Origin: Nephromyces sp. MM_2019
Taxonomy: Eukaryota; Apicomplexa; Aconoidasida; Nephromycida
Direction: 5' to 3'
Length of the DNA stretch: 64,000 nucleotides
NCBI GenBank assembly: GCA_015657535.1
Contig: JADHZB010000341.1
Span: 1 to 64,000 of the forward strand
A program made the translations under genes and the position numbers. The notes under the pieces were generated by a model that saw only the letters and a list, made by a program, of their open reading frames with translations, did no database searches and was not told where the DNA came from. Shown piece after piece: positions 32,026 to 44,809 of the stretch; within the stretch, counting starts at the first letter, position 1, and every line of letters starts with the position of its first letter.

Positions 32026-35000
32026 ATGTCTAAGTTTGTCCAATACTTACCTTACCCCATTTATTCGGTGATTATATTCCCATACTCTATACTTTTACTA
32101 TAAAATTTACTTGTATTTCAATTTTAGTATACTCATTAACTAAATAGATTGTTATTATTATCTATAACAAACGGACTATTGCCTTAGATTGTTAAGCTAA
32201 AAAAATATTTTATATTACAAGCACACATAAAAAAAATTAAATTAGTTATACTATATCCCTACTAAAAAAATCTATCTGAGCCAATTCATAGAACGATTTA
32301 TTTGATTCGGTATATTTTCTAATTTGAATTGCTCAAATCCTATCCTTCAAAACATTTGTTGACTGTTCACACTATTTCACACTAGGGAATTTCGATATTT
32401 CCAATTAATTATATTTTTAACATTGAAACATCTCATTATCATTATCATTACTATTAGATCGCTTCAAATGGCAATTGGGTTTTGACCTCAGGTGGTGGTG
32501 GAGGAAAAGCTTATGGCATAGAAGACCTACTTGTAAAATTTATGCATCTTTGTACATATATATATATGCATACATATATATATAGGCATGCATACATTCG
32601 AATTGATAAATAACTATTATAAATATAACAAAACACACTTCGATCATATTTTACAAGTAGAACTAAATCACGTATATTACACATCATGAATAAACACTAT
32701 TATAATATTAGTAGTAGATTTTGATATTAATTTGTTATACTCTTAGTTGTATAGATCCATATTAGTTAGATAAAGTTTTTATTGAATACCTTTTATTTTC
32801 CCAAAGCAACTTAATTCATCGAAATACGACATCTTTATATAAGCTGCCAAAACTTTTATTTATTTATTATAATTTTATTGCACTTTTACAATTAAAGTTT
32901 ATCAAACTCTAAACTATTCTAATAGGAGGTACATAAAGTCAAGGCATCAAGTCAACTTTCTAAAATTTATACTACCTCTAGTCAAGATGGCATCTTTGAT
33001 TCATTGAAATATTCAGAAACGGTACTTGCCCTTCCTCAGTACTAATTTCAATAACTTACCCAACACTAAGACAAAGGATTGAATTGTATCCCCAGATAGT
33101 TCAAAAATTGAAAACCCATTTGATTTACGAATAATCTACTATTATCATCTTTTTTAAATATCTCTTTAAATTACAACACCCTTAGTTCAATTTGATGCTT
33201 TGAGAAATAATTCATATCGACCTGTCAAATCACTATTAGTAATGATTTCATTGTTTTTGTAGCTTAAATCTTGGTATGGATCCATCAAATCATCTGTTAT
33301 ATTCTTCCGTATTGACGAAAATGTTGGGTATGAATACTCCTTGACAATTTCTTTAAAGATAAAATTCTACTTTATTTATACCTTATAATTATTTATAATT
33401 GAAAAATTCATGTTAAACTAACCTACCACTTATAGCCCCATAATTGATTTGAAGATACCTATAAAAACTTCACCCGACACTCGAAAGGTAATCTGGTGAT
33501 ATATTTTTTAAATGTATAACTATATAGAAAAATTTGCACTTCAGATGCTTGTTCACTTATCGGAGAAAGGTGATACATTGGTAACAGGGGAAGATGGTGG
33601 ACAATTCTGGTAACCTTAGCTTAAATTGCATTTATCTTGACTGATTAATTTGATTAACCCTAATTATTTAGCCATTTTATTTGTATATTATAAATTATTT
33701 CTCTAATCAATTTTTGAATTGAACACTTTTTTAGTGCCATGAAAATCAATTTCAAGGGGGACTCACAAACAAATACATCTGATAAATCACCTCTTTTGAA
33801 GATTGACACCAAAAACGTATAGTATTTAATTAGCATCCAAATATTGGATCCATCACTAATTCTTCCATTTTTTATTTTACCTAGCCCATCTCAGCTCCTG
33901 CAACATTTTCACAGGATAAAGCTGAAGTAAAAGATTTTGCAATAAGCAAAGATAGCAAATTAGTAAGTCCATTTCTTATAAGACTCAGCATAGATAGCTT
34001 TGATTTTCTATTTGTGCTTAAATACACAATTGAAATTGTTGCGATTTTTTATATTAAAGCTAGTTAGAATAAATAAACAACGCCATTTCCAATCCTACTC
34101 CTGTTTCTGTTTTAAAACACTGAACAGCTAGCCATCTGTTCATCTGACTTTAGCATTAATCTATGGAACCTGACTGATAAAAAGTTTATTAAATCGCAGG
34201 TCTATTATTTTTGAAACATTTCAAAACATCTGTTATAATCTCGACTCCTCAGCATATAAGATAATTTCACAAATATTATATTTCTGAAAATAATTACAAA
34301 ATTTCAAGTTTACTTATCTAATTATTCAGAAACTTCAAGGACCTGAGTTTAAAAATTTAACAGGTTCATTATCTTTGAGATGCTGTCGGTATGTTTATAT
34401 ATAAGCTTTCTTAATATAAAGAACACTCCATTTTATTACTATTCTTAGCTTCCTGAACACCAGCAACCCAAATCAGTATGAATTACTTGCAATTGGGACT
34501 ATAAACAGGGGCCCATCGTATGCTCTAAATTGGTTATTCTAATTGTCTATTAATAATACCTTTAAAGAAACTTACAATCTGTTATTTAACTTGTTTGGGT
34601 AGACTTTAAGCTAATCTTAAGATCTTTTTAATGACATTTTAGCATGGAATTAGTACTAAAATAATTTGCTCAATTTCAACATTAACCACTCTCTTAATTA
34701 ATTGCAGGCAGATAAACCTTAGCCAGGATTCATACAATTTTTCGCTAAAATATATGAAGAAAATTGGCAAGCAACCTTGTTGCTGTTTAGACATAAGGTT
34801 AGTTTTAAAACTTAAACACTTTATCAACCCATTAACAACATATTTCAATTCTCTATGAATTTAAATACTATCAAAGCCCTGATCAAAAGCACTTTGCCAT
34901 AGGGTTTTCTGATGGAGAATGCAAAATATTCAACCACAAGTAATTTTTCATAAACACAATTTACACATAATTTGCGATAGCTTAATGGATAACCTATCAC

Positions 35001-36369
35001 AAGATTAATTTCAACAAATGATTTATGTTGTGAAAAGCACAAGAAATATATTAATATTTTTCATAAAAGTCAAATTGAAACTTCATTTCCTTTTTTCAGC
35101 ATTAAAATACTTAGTTCGCATCATCTTAATAGTTGGACAGTAACTGGAATTTGCTTTATTAACAAGTAATAGCTGATTCAAAAAAAATTTTTAGAAACTA
35201 AATAATTACCCTCAAATTCAACACTTCAGCGGTGAATCAATTGTTTCCTGCAGTGCTGACTATAGCCTCTGTGTAAGATTAGCTTTGAACATATGAATAA
35301 AACTAAAAATTAAATCTAGATTAAGCTAATAAACTCTGATTACTAATAAGCAGCTCAGCTAAATTTTTACAAGTGAATCATTGATAGCTCAACTTTTTGA
35401 TCTTATTCCTTTTAGACATTCTATTGGAAACAGAAACCACCAAGCCTTATCAAAAGCATGCTCCATACCCTTTTTATGCTTATAATACTAACTTTCTTTT
35501 ACTTCCTTATGGAAGATCTCGAATATATAGGCAGAAAGCAAGCCTTTATTGAGAGAATAAATTCATTAAAATCACAATTCCCCTATCAAGAATTCAAAGC
35601 AAGCAAGATTTCCAAGTTTTCGGCTACTTTTATTGAACCAGAAAGCATAGGGGTAGACCAAGAATTAGACCTGAGAGAGCAAAATATCCCACCTTCAATC
35701 CAAGGCTTGAACAAAGCATCAAATATCAACAATATACAAAACACTTTGAATGAAATTTCCTTCAATAGCTCAGGATCAGAAATAAAGGCTTCAGATTCCG
35801 AGTCAAGTTCTCAATCTTCCACTACCGGCTACCAAAATAAAATTGAAAATCCTTCTGAAAAAAACTCGAAGCAAGCTTCTCAGGTCCCCCCCCCCAAAAA
35901 AATACTTGAAGAGCTCAATTTAACACAATCAAATAAGACTGACTTGTATAAAACAGACAGTGAATATGATTTTACATATTTTGAAGACAAGAATAAAAAC
36001 AAATCGAATGACAAACCAATTTTAAGTCCGCACAACAATAGCGAAATATCCCAGATAAATAATGCAGGGGAAAGCCTCGAACCAATAGAACTAGAAGAAA
36101 CAGGAAAATCAGAACAGGAACTATTTAACGAGTATATAACTAAATTTAGCTTAGAAGATGAGGCTTCATCTGAGAATAATAACATTCAATTTGAGAAAAA
36201 TCTAACTGAAACTAAAGAAAAAGAAATAACAAAACCTGAAGAAATTAAAGATACTACAATTAAAGATAACATGACAAAAGAATCTCATGAGGACCCCTTG
36301 ATTAATATTAACACTAACTCAACCAAACTAAACAAAGTAAAAGATCCTCAAGAGAATGATGAGCTCTAG
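32026..36369 (+). CDS. SEC12: Sec12/PREB-like Sar1 guanine-nucleotide exchange factor
   Basis: Sec12 is the ER membrane WD40 protein that loads GTP on Sar1 to start COPII coat assembly. Exon 1 (32026-32067, MSKFVQYLPYPIYS) joins in phase to exon 2 (32458-32532), giving ...YPIYSIASNGNWVLTSGGGGG. The glycine loop after the first strand is the family hallmark that contacts Sar1. About fifteen small exons follow with WD40-like blades, for example LAICSSDFSINLWNLTDKKF, FAIGFSDGECKIFNHK and SIVSCSADYSLCTFYWK. The last exon encodes one membrane segment (MLHTLFMLIILTFFYFLM). It is followed by about 285 residues rich in Ser, Asn, Glu and Lys, ending at TAG 36367-36369. With an N-terminal cytosolic propeller this tail should be lumenal, and it is longer than usual. 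A run of ten C then seven A at 35886-35902 lies inside the tail and keeps frame. Confidence 0.87.
32555..32590. repeat. TA-rich microsatellite in intron
   Basis: Two short alternating TA tracts separated by GCATACA, in intron 2 of the Sec12-like gene. Confidence 0.7.
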
Positions 36370-36948
36370 CAAAAACACCAAGCATTATGAGACTGATATT
36401 ATTTTTTATTTTATTATAGTAGTGAGATAAAAAACACAGAGAACAAGTTTCAATAATTTGAATTTTTTTTACAAAAACTTTATAGTACTTATAAATTATA
36501 AGTTATTTTACAATATCAACTTTAGCTAATACTCTCTTAACCTTGAAAATTTAAAAAGGCCTGATAATAAAAAAATTAAACCAAACAAAAAAATATAAAC
36601 GTCTCTCACTAGTACTAATCTATCTCAGAACATTTGATTTTATTTCCGATTTAAAATTGTATTAATCGAAAGAATTGTTAATTAAGAAAGTGTGAGTGTA
36701 TTAATATAATTTTAAATAACTTATTGTATCAGATATATTATATTTTATTTTAAGAAGATTTAGCATTTGCTAATAATTATTTGTTTCATTATGGCAACAG
36801 AGTGTTAACAAATCAATAGCTTGGGCATTATAAACAAATTCTCTAGGAGAGTTGATATTTAGACATAACATATGAGTTTAAGTAGTAATTTAGACTTTTT
36901 TAAATTATCCTTATAATATTATCTTGTAGTATTTTTAAATAGCCAAGG
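36370..36948. other. intergenic region
   Basis: 579 bases between the Sec12-like gene and MRE11, both on the plus strand. AT-rich, with no gene seen; it must hold the first gene's 3' end and the MRE11 promoter. Confidence 0.55.
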
Positions 36949-39900
36949 ATGCCAAGGACTAAGAGAAATTGTTTAAAATCAACAATTACTGAAACCTCAG
37001 CTAAAACTGATAATTTTAATAAGCTTACTCAAATTAATACGGAATCATTTATACCTGAAAGCGATGATAAATTTTCGATGAACACAACTAGAGATCTCAT
37101 AAAATCGAAGCATAATGAATATTCACAAGAAACTTCGTGTTTTAATAATTTGAAAGGCAATAGGAGTTCCAAGGTCAACAATGAACATTCGGACAAGCCT
37201 ATCTTTGATAAAGAAAATACATTTCGGATACTTTTAACAACTGACACACATCTAGGTCACAAAGAGAAAGACAATGTCAGAGGTAACGATAGTTTTGATA
37301 CATTTGAAGAAATACTCAAGATTTCAAACCATTTGCAAGTTGATTTTATGGTACATGGTGGTGACCTATTTGACGAGCATAAACCTTCTCGGAAAACCAT
37401 GTATATAAACTCCAAGCATTCTACTTTCGATTTAATTATTATCCTTATACTTAAGATTAACACCCATCAATTCAAAACCTTTACACTGTTTTGCACTCAA
37501 TTATTAGGTATAATGCATTAAGCTTAATTAAGAAGTACACTATGGGTGATGGGCCTATAAATTTCGAAATCTTGAATGACATATCATCTAAACTGAGGAA
37601 TGGACTTAATTATTCCAACCCTAATTTAAACGTTCAACTACCAATATTTGCAATACATGGAAATCATGGTGAACATATTCCTGGCAATAACAGCTACAAG
37701 ATTTCTATTTTATATTAGTTTATTCCATGCAAGTTTTCTAACACATAATTCTATATTTAAAGAACCAAATTTAGTATGCTATTATTTAATTTAAATTTTA
37801 CGATAAACCAGATGATCCAGGTGAAGAAGCATTTCTTTCCGCATTAGATGTTGTTGAAGCTGCAGGATTGGTAATTTTATTTTTCATTCATTGCAATATT
37901 AAAACATAAGTTTCTCTTTGAAGATTAACTATTTTGGAAGGGCTGATAATTTGGACGACATACAAGTGGAGCCAATATTGATGAAAAAAGGAACTACTAA
38001 AGTAATACTATTTTTAAAATTGCGTTTAAGAGTTATGTGAAATTTTTGAAAACAATTTTCCTGTTCACAACGGAAATTTCATATAAAAAAATCATATTAT
38101 AACACGGAATAAATTACAAATATTAATAACTTAGTTTAATAATTGATTTAATTTAAACTAGTTCGCCTTATATGGACTTGGATGGATTCGAGATGAACGC
38201 CTGCATCATATTTTTAATTCAAATAAGGTCAAGATGATATGTGATTTCAAAATATTTGACTGATTAAGGAATTTGTTATAAAATTTGGTTATTTCATAGC
38301 ATATTACTAAAGGTCCCTATTTTCTTCAATTGTAGGTAAAGTTTGTTGTTTCCGAAGAGTTTGAAACTAGTAAATGGTTTAATTTCATGATGATCCACCA
38401 AAACAGGTTAAAAGCCTTTTTTAAACTAGATTTTATATTATTTCAGGGTAGCAGTGCTCATTGGATTTTTAATTATATGTCCCAAATAAATTTTAATTAT
38501 TTATAGGTATAAAGGAGCCGCAGGTGGAGCACCAAGAAAAAACTGTGTCCATGAATCAATGCTACCAAGCTTCTTTGATCTTGTCTTGTGGGTAAGCATG
38601 AAGATGACTGTCTGTCATAGCAACTTTAATTAAAACTGCATTGCTAGTTGTCTAATTTTTAAATTTTATTGATTATTAATCACAAAAATACTAGCTCATC
38701 ATAAGTCTAATTCATCATTTATTCCCTCACAATTAGGGTCATGAACACGATTGTTTCCCAACACCTCAAGAATCTATAAGAAGTAATTATGACATAATTC
38801 AGCTTGGGTCATCTGTACAAACTTCTTTGTCTGGGGCTGAAGCTCTACCGAAACATATTGTTCTACTTGAAGTAAAGTAAGCTTAATAAAGGCACAAAAC
38901 TTTGACATTTGTTTATTAAAGATTTTAAATCCTAAATTTTATATACTCTATCATTTGTGAATCATTACATTACAAGCTCAAGCACTCGAATAATTTTTTC
39001 TTTTTTTATGTTGCTTTTAGTAATGGTCACTATCGCACAACTTCTATCCCTTTATACACAACTCGTCCTTTTTATTTTTATGAAGTAGGTTGAAATAATT
39101 GTTTTGACAACAGCTTTAAATTTTTTCTTATTTTTATATCCGTTTAATCTGAGATATCGTTGAGCTTTGCTACCTGACTATTTGCATAATTAGTCTCTTT
39201 TTATTATATTTTATTACATCCCTTTACCCCTCTTATAAATTCTCAAACTTCGCAGCTAAACTTAACTCAGTTAAACTTAAAATCCAGCTCAGAGTCAGAG
39301 ATATGGGAAGTTTTGACAAATGTAATGTGTATATAGAGCATACATTTCGCTACAAAATGAATATATTTGCTGACTATACATATATTTTCCAGAAAATTGA
39401 AGAGATAATAGATCGATCTCATATTGACTCAAAGAAAATTGACCTTGGAAAAGCTGCAGAGTTTTTGGATGAATCGTCCATAGTACAAATTAAGAAACAA
39501 ATTTTAGAAAAATGTAAACTGCCTCTGATTAGGTAATACATGCTCAAATCTTTGAAATTGTAAAAAGATCTACCCAATTATTGAAATTTCATTTTAGACT
39601 CCGAGTAGATTACACTAACAGTTCAACAATTAACACGACAAGGTTTGGGGTGCAATTTACGAGTACGATCTATATATTGAAACAAATTACTATTATTTCC
39701 ATAGCTCATCAAAATTTATAATAACTATAATTATATTTTTCATAAGCATCAATTTAATTTAAACTCCACAATGTTTTACTATTTTTATAAATAATTTTGC
39801 ACCAGATCGTGTAGCAAACCCTTCTGAATTATTACAATTTTACAAAAAGAAAAAGAGCGAGGGGTTATCTATTTCTCATCACCCATAACCCTATACAACC

Positions 39901-41458
39901 GACATATTTAATAGACACTTCAGAATATTTGAAATAATTTGCTAGTTTCTTATCAACATTGTACATATACATTTTATATTTACTTATTTAAATGTTTTAG
40001 GAAAGTTACTAAAATAGGCCTACCTAATCTTGTAATTGAGGACTCTATTGAAGATAATTGTTCAAACTTACATGATATTGTAATGCTCAGTAAAAATGAA
40101 ATTACTATTTTCATTAGCTAATTCTGATTTGACACAACACTTGCCATTATAGAAATAAAATTTAACATTAAAATTACAGATATTCAACCTTCTCGATGAT
40201 CAAAATACACTTGACCTGATTCCCGAACCTGATATGAACATAGCTGTTCAGGATTATGTCATAAAAATGGTAAGTTTGCATAGTTGCCATAGGAGAATCA
40301 ATGGAACTGTTTCAATTATTTATATAGGATCATCAAGCAATAAGTAACTTTGTCAAAAAGGCCATAGATGAGGCAAAGGACGAAATTAGGTACTCATTTT
40401 CTATTTGGTTTAACAGTCTCTTAATCTTTCAAGCTATATGATCTTAATTCTAGTAAAGAAGTACAAAAACTAGATGATGATGCACAAGACCAATCAAAAA
40501 TTGTTGAATTGTTAAGGGTACTTAATGCACCTCGTTAAAGTTAGCTTTATTATGCTTTGATTGGCTTATCTTAATCTTTCAGAGACGAACAGAATCGATG
40601 AGAAACTCAAGACTTGAAATCTCCCAACTGGATAATTCTCGAGACTTACTAGAGGTCTTGGTGCTTTACAATACCTTATTACAGCTCATCGTTGTAAATA
40701 TTTCACAGGCTAAAGAAACGGAGCTTGAAGCTCATTTTGTCCATGATTCTGATGGTAACTATTATAAGCTGTTACCAATCTGGTTACTATAAATTACACA
40801 AAATTTATATTACTATTTATTTAGCTCATTCATCATCTGAAAATGACATATTTAGCATTATGACACCCAAGAGTGAAAAGGGAGCTCAAATTGCTTCATC
40901 CCTTAGAAGTAAATCACATAAACAATCACCTGTAATCTCACCTCCTAAACTAGCTGAAACTTCCGGGAAATTTAATAAGCATCATGAATCCAATCTTTAT
41001 GGTGACTCTGAAAATACTCCAGCATTATCAGAGGTAATTCTCACTTACTAAAAACATGTTAATTATACTTTTTTAAACTCCAACTAATGAAACTAGCTTT
41101 TCGGACTATATTCCAGGAAGATGAAATAGAATCCGAGCCGGACTTTGTAAATAACTCGAGAAGCAAAACAATAACGAAATCTAGGACAGGCAAAACCGGT
41201 ACTCGAATACATACATATTACACTTATTTTTCCTCATTTAAGCATGCTATAACAACCTTTCCATGAATGCCAAAACTTATTCCTGGACATAGAACCCATA
41301 AGAAAATCGACCCCCGCTACAAAGAAACAGCGGTCCACTCGAAACTCTAATCCTCCTCAACTTCAATCATTATTCAATCACTTTGTAAGAAAACTATTTC
41401 CTCAAACATTAAAATATGACAATACAATATCAATTTCTTTTTTCAGTTAAATAAATAA
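36949..41458 (+). CDS. MRE11: MRE11 double-strand-break repair nuclease
   Basis: Mn-dependent endo/exonuclease of the Mre11-Rad50 complex, nuclear. The start ATG 36949 (MPRTKRNCLKS) gives a Ser/Asn-rich extension of about 90 residues before the phosphodiesterase domain. Motifs are spread over exons in order: RILLTTDTHLGHK (I), VHGGDLFDEHKPSR (II), IFAIHGNHDDPGEEAF (III, restored across the 37669-37811 intron), MMIHQNR (IV), GHEHDCFPTPQES (V) and QLGSSVQTSLSGAEALPKH. The capping and DNA-binding domain follows (KIEEIIDRSHIDSKK; DRVANPSELLQFYKKKKSE). Coiled, Ser-rich exons lie after it, and the basic C-terminus (STPATKKQRSTRNSNPPQ) ends with LQSLFNHFLNK before the TAA at 41456-41458. That C-terminal segment loosely resembles a PCNA-binding box, but the spacing is not canonical. 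All metal-ligand His and Asp residues seem present. Some middle exon borders (39660-39830, 40500-40600) were not fully resolved. Confidence 0.92.
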
Positions 41459-42178
41459 AATACAAACCAAACTTAAAGGAAGCTCTCTGTTATATAAGTT
41501 TACTACTTCTACTAATTTAAAATAGCCTAATAGAACTTATTGTCGTTTGACAGCTTTTATATTAAGAATATATTTTGCCATTGAATCAAAATCCCGTATC
41601 TCTAATTTACAATAAACTTATGCATAACCAAAATCTGTTAGCTCGATTTTAAATTTATGAATATTTGAATTATCCTTTATAAGAGAATTTTACTAAGATA
41701 TTCTACCAATTCTCTAAATTAATATTTACCAAGCTTAAGGATACTAAAAAAACCGTAGTTCAACTGGTTTGTTAAAGTTACACTAATTTGGAAAATGGCT
41801 AATGATAAATTAGTAATTGTCGTAAGCCTAAAAATTTCCATATAACTGATTGTTTCAGTTTATTCACCAATATCAAATTTACAATATTTAATTATACCAG
41901 ATTGATTTTAATTATACCTTGAAAAGTTTTTGGAAATTTTACTAAATGAGATATAAGTTAGAAAACTATTTAAGTTATGTACATACAATGACTTTCTTTA
42001 AGCTATTGTAATTTGTATTACCAATATAATTTTAGCATCTAATAAATAAAAACATTTTTAGTTATTGTTCTTTATCTATCTAAATTTCAATGTAGATACA
42101 TGCTATTGTTGCTTATAAAAAACCATTTACTATTTGCAATAAATAACTTTGATTGGATTTATTTTGATCATTAAGAAT
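41459..42178. other. intergenic region
   Basis: 720 bases of AT-rich DNA between MRE11 and the small tail-anchored gene. No feature seen. Confidence 0.55.
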
Positions 42179-42715
42179 ATGTCTAAGGCTCAGGATCATC
42201 CGACTATTGTAAGCTTTTAATCTAAATATTTTGAATTGGTTTAACAAAAGTACCAGTATGATGCTGTTAATACACCAAGCATAGACATGAAATCAATAGT
42301 TAAAAAGTTGATTTCTCAGTCACAGACGATGCAGATGCAGCTAGAAAATAATGCAGTACTAGTATCTAAACCAAAGTGGTATGAGTGCTTAACGTTTTTG
42401 GAAAAGTAAAATCTCAAACTACAGTCCAAAGTGTGTCTAATAATAATATAGATGCTGTGGAGATCAAGGCTAAATCATCTAATGTTGAAGATATGAACAA
42501 CTTGCTAATTCATGAAATCCAATACTACAAGTGTAAATCTCAAGGTTAGGTCAACGATAAGTAAATCTATTTATAAATTAAAGCTTTTATCAGGTTGGGA
42601 GGAAATAGCAAGACAACATAATGATATTAAAGAAATAGAAAGAGAAATAAATCTTCTCAAGCTTATCAATGTCGTGTATATCTTCATTGGGATGTTAATA
42701 TTTTTTATATTATGA
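42179..42715 (+). CDS. small tail-anchored membrane protein, hypothetical
   Basis: I do not recognise the family. Exon 1 (42179-42208, MSKAQDHPTI) joins in phase to exon 2 from about 42255 (YDAVNTPSIDMKSIVKKLIS). A third exon contains SQTTVQSVSNNN and MNNLLIHEIQYYKCKSQ. It is spliced over an intron from about 42546 (donor GTTAGG) to 42592 (ATCAG), giving QGWEEIARQHNDIKEIEREI. The chain ends in one hydrophobic segment (LINVVYIFIGMLIFFIL) directly before the stop, as in tail-anchored proteins. The helix before it looks a little like the start of a SNARE core, but the spacing to the membrane is too short for one. The junction between exons 2 and 3 (about 42379-42413) does not resolve in phase with a consensus donor, so the middle is uncertain. 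It is convergent with eL27, 133 bases away. Confidence 0.5.
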
Positions 42716-42848
42716 AATAATTGTTTAGCTCAGATGCTTAAAAATTATTATTTGCAAAACATCAAATAAAATATTTTTTGAATAGTATGTTTTTCGTTTC
42801 ATAAATGTACTAATCTGATTGTTGAAAAGTAATTCCTGCAAAGAATAT

Positions 42849-43589
42849 TTAAAATCTCAATTTTTTCTTCAAGAACAAGAGTTCCCTTGAGACAGATCCG
42901 GTTTTCTTGCTCATTGGGTTGCTCAGTTTTTCTTTGAAGATGGATTTTAGCTGCTTTTTAGCTTCCATTCGTCCTTCTTTGGTTTTCATCTGTGTGTCAT
43001 TTACCAAATCTTTACAGTCAAATTCAGATTGAACCATATATCTGGTTGGGATTATATGGTTTACGTTCATATATTTTACGAAAGGTTTAACTGAATTTCT
43101 TTTAGAGATCTTTTTCTTGCCCATATTCTTATTAGTCTTCAAAGGAGCCTTTGCAATACCAGCAATTAAGCAATGACCAAATTTCCTTGATGAAGTACCA
43201 GAGTCAGAAGTATTGACTACGATACCTTTGTTTCCGGCCATTCTACCGGAAAGGACAATTACAACTCGACCAGCTTTAAGACTAAAAAAATAAATGAATT
43301 GTTGGGTAATGATTAATGATATTTTGAAATAATATACATAGGGTAATATAATATAGAGAGTGTCACAGTCAATAATATTCAAACCTATGGTACATAAAAG
43401 GGCGTTAAAAGTTTTTTAGCACTCTAATGTATTCTTACATTTCAAATTTCTTAAGAATAACTTATTAGCAATTTTTTATTATGTAATTAGGCTTTTTATA
43501 CTTAAAAGAGATAGAGATATAAAGTGTCAAGAAACAAGAAGATGGGGTCAATCATTGATTTTAGTTTGTTTTGCTTACAGTTTTGGCAT
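42849..43589 (-). CDS. RPL27: 60S ribosomal protein eL27
   Basis: Cytosolic large-subunit protein. Two exons: a tiny first exon 43589-43579 (MPKL plus part of the next codon, donor GTAAGC) and 43281-42849, joined in phase to 147 aa. This is normal length for the family. Characteristic segments are LLKAGRVVIVLSGRMAGNKG (a KOW-type start), HCLIAGIAKAPLK, MGKKKISKRNSVKPFVK, MNVNHIIPTRY and the C-terminal FLKKKLRF. Taking the long open frame upstream of the acceptor instead would replace the conserved start with an unrelated hydrophobic stretch, so the spliced start is preferred. A short first exon followed by an intron is common in ribosomal-protein genes. Confidence 0.96.
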
Positions 43590-44809
43590 TTTGGTTCAGG
43601 GATGAAGAAGAAGGTTGTAGAGAACTAAGAAATGTCTTTTATAGGTATCTTGTATAACTTATACAAAATTTAGTCCGGCAAGGTTAGTAAAGAATAATAT
43701 AAAATAAGAATTTTGGAGCTATTTATAACCTAATTACAGAGATTCAATATGAGGGAGTGAGAAGTTGTTAATAAAAAATCAAAAAGAGTAAGTTGTTACC
43801 TAGATTGTTATGGTCATAATTTATATGATCTGTCACACTGACCCCATGAGGATGTTTCAAAGAGTATAAAACTATTTAAAACTCAATGAAAGCTAAAAGA
43901 AGAATGCTAATGCATGATTATTCTACAGCAATTTGCTTTTGCATATTAATTAATGAAGTTTTATGTTAGTAAAATTCTAAATATTACACACTACTTAACT
44001 TCAATTCTATGTGGTAGCTATGCCATGTTACGCTCGTCTGCTTAGATAGATAGAGCATGTAATAAAAATATTAAGACTAAACTAGCTTAGAGTTTGATTA
44101 AAATAGCCAGCAAACTTTTAACTTTCATTGTCATAATAACTAAGCTAGCGTTAGTAAATTTCACTCAGGTTGCTTTCACTCACAGTTAGTGCCAATTGTA
44201 TACGTTTTCTATCTTAGTACCCGTAACGTACTCCACTTAAAATCCACTCAATCGATGACATTTAAATCTATGTATCTTAGAGCTTTTATTATCAAAAATG
44301 AACCATTATCTAATTGTCTTAAAACAATAAGAGTAATATACAGTTTGCATGCTCAAGTGCATGGCTAAACTTCTCCTAACCCCTATTTAACTACTGCATA
44401 CCACCACAACGTGTCAATTAAATTACATCTTAAGCCCCAGTTTGTGTGTAGTAAACACAATTCTACAAGATTCACCTAGCAATACTTGAAATCTAGAGGA
44501 TCTTCATTAGTTGTTAAAGTGTCTATACCCAAAAACCTGATGTAATTCAAAAACGTTTATGTTATAACTTGAGTAAAATTAAATTCCTAACTTGTAAATT
44601 TTTGTCAAGTGTATTCTTAACTAATTCATAATTATATTTTTTAATTTCGCGCTAAAAAAGTTATGCACAAACATAGCTCTGCTATGAGCACAATCCTTTA
44701 AATTTACAATAAATTATGTATACCTCTAAGATATTATTAGCAACACTTAATTATTTTTATATAAAAAACAATTAAGCCCATGAGTTTCGTATTATAATGA
44801 GTTTTAAAG
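43590..44809. other. intergenic region between divergent genes
   Basis: About 1.2 kb between eL27 (-) and the METTL14-like gene (+), serving both promoters. No supported exon or RNA gene. Confidence 0.55.

Noticed and set aside
41350..41458. PCNA-interacting box at the MRE11 C-terminus
   Set aside because: QLQSLFNHF lacks the canonical spacing of Gln, aliphatic and paired aromatic residues, so I only mention the resemblance.
42589..42715. SNARE core assignment for the tail-anchored protein
   Set aside because: The QHNDIKEIEREI stretch recalls a SNARE motif start, but the membrane segment follows almost at once, leaving no room for the second half of the motif.
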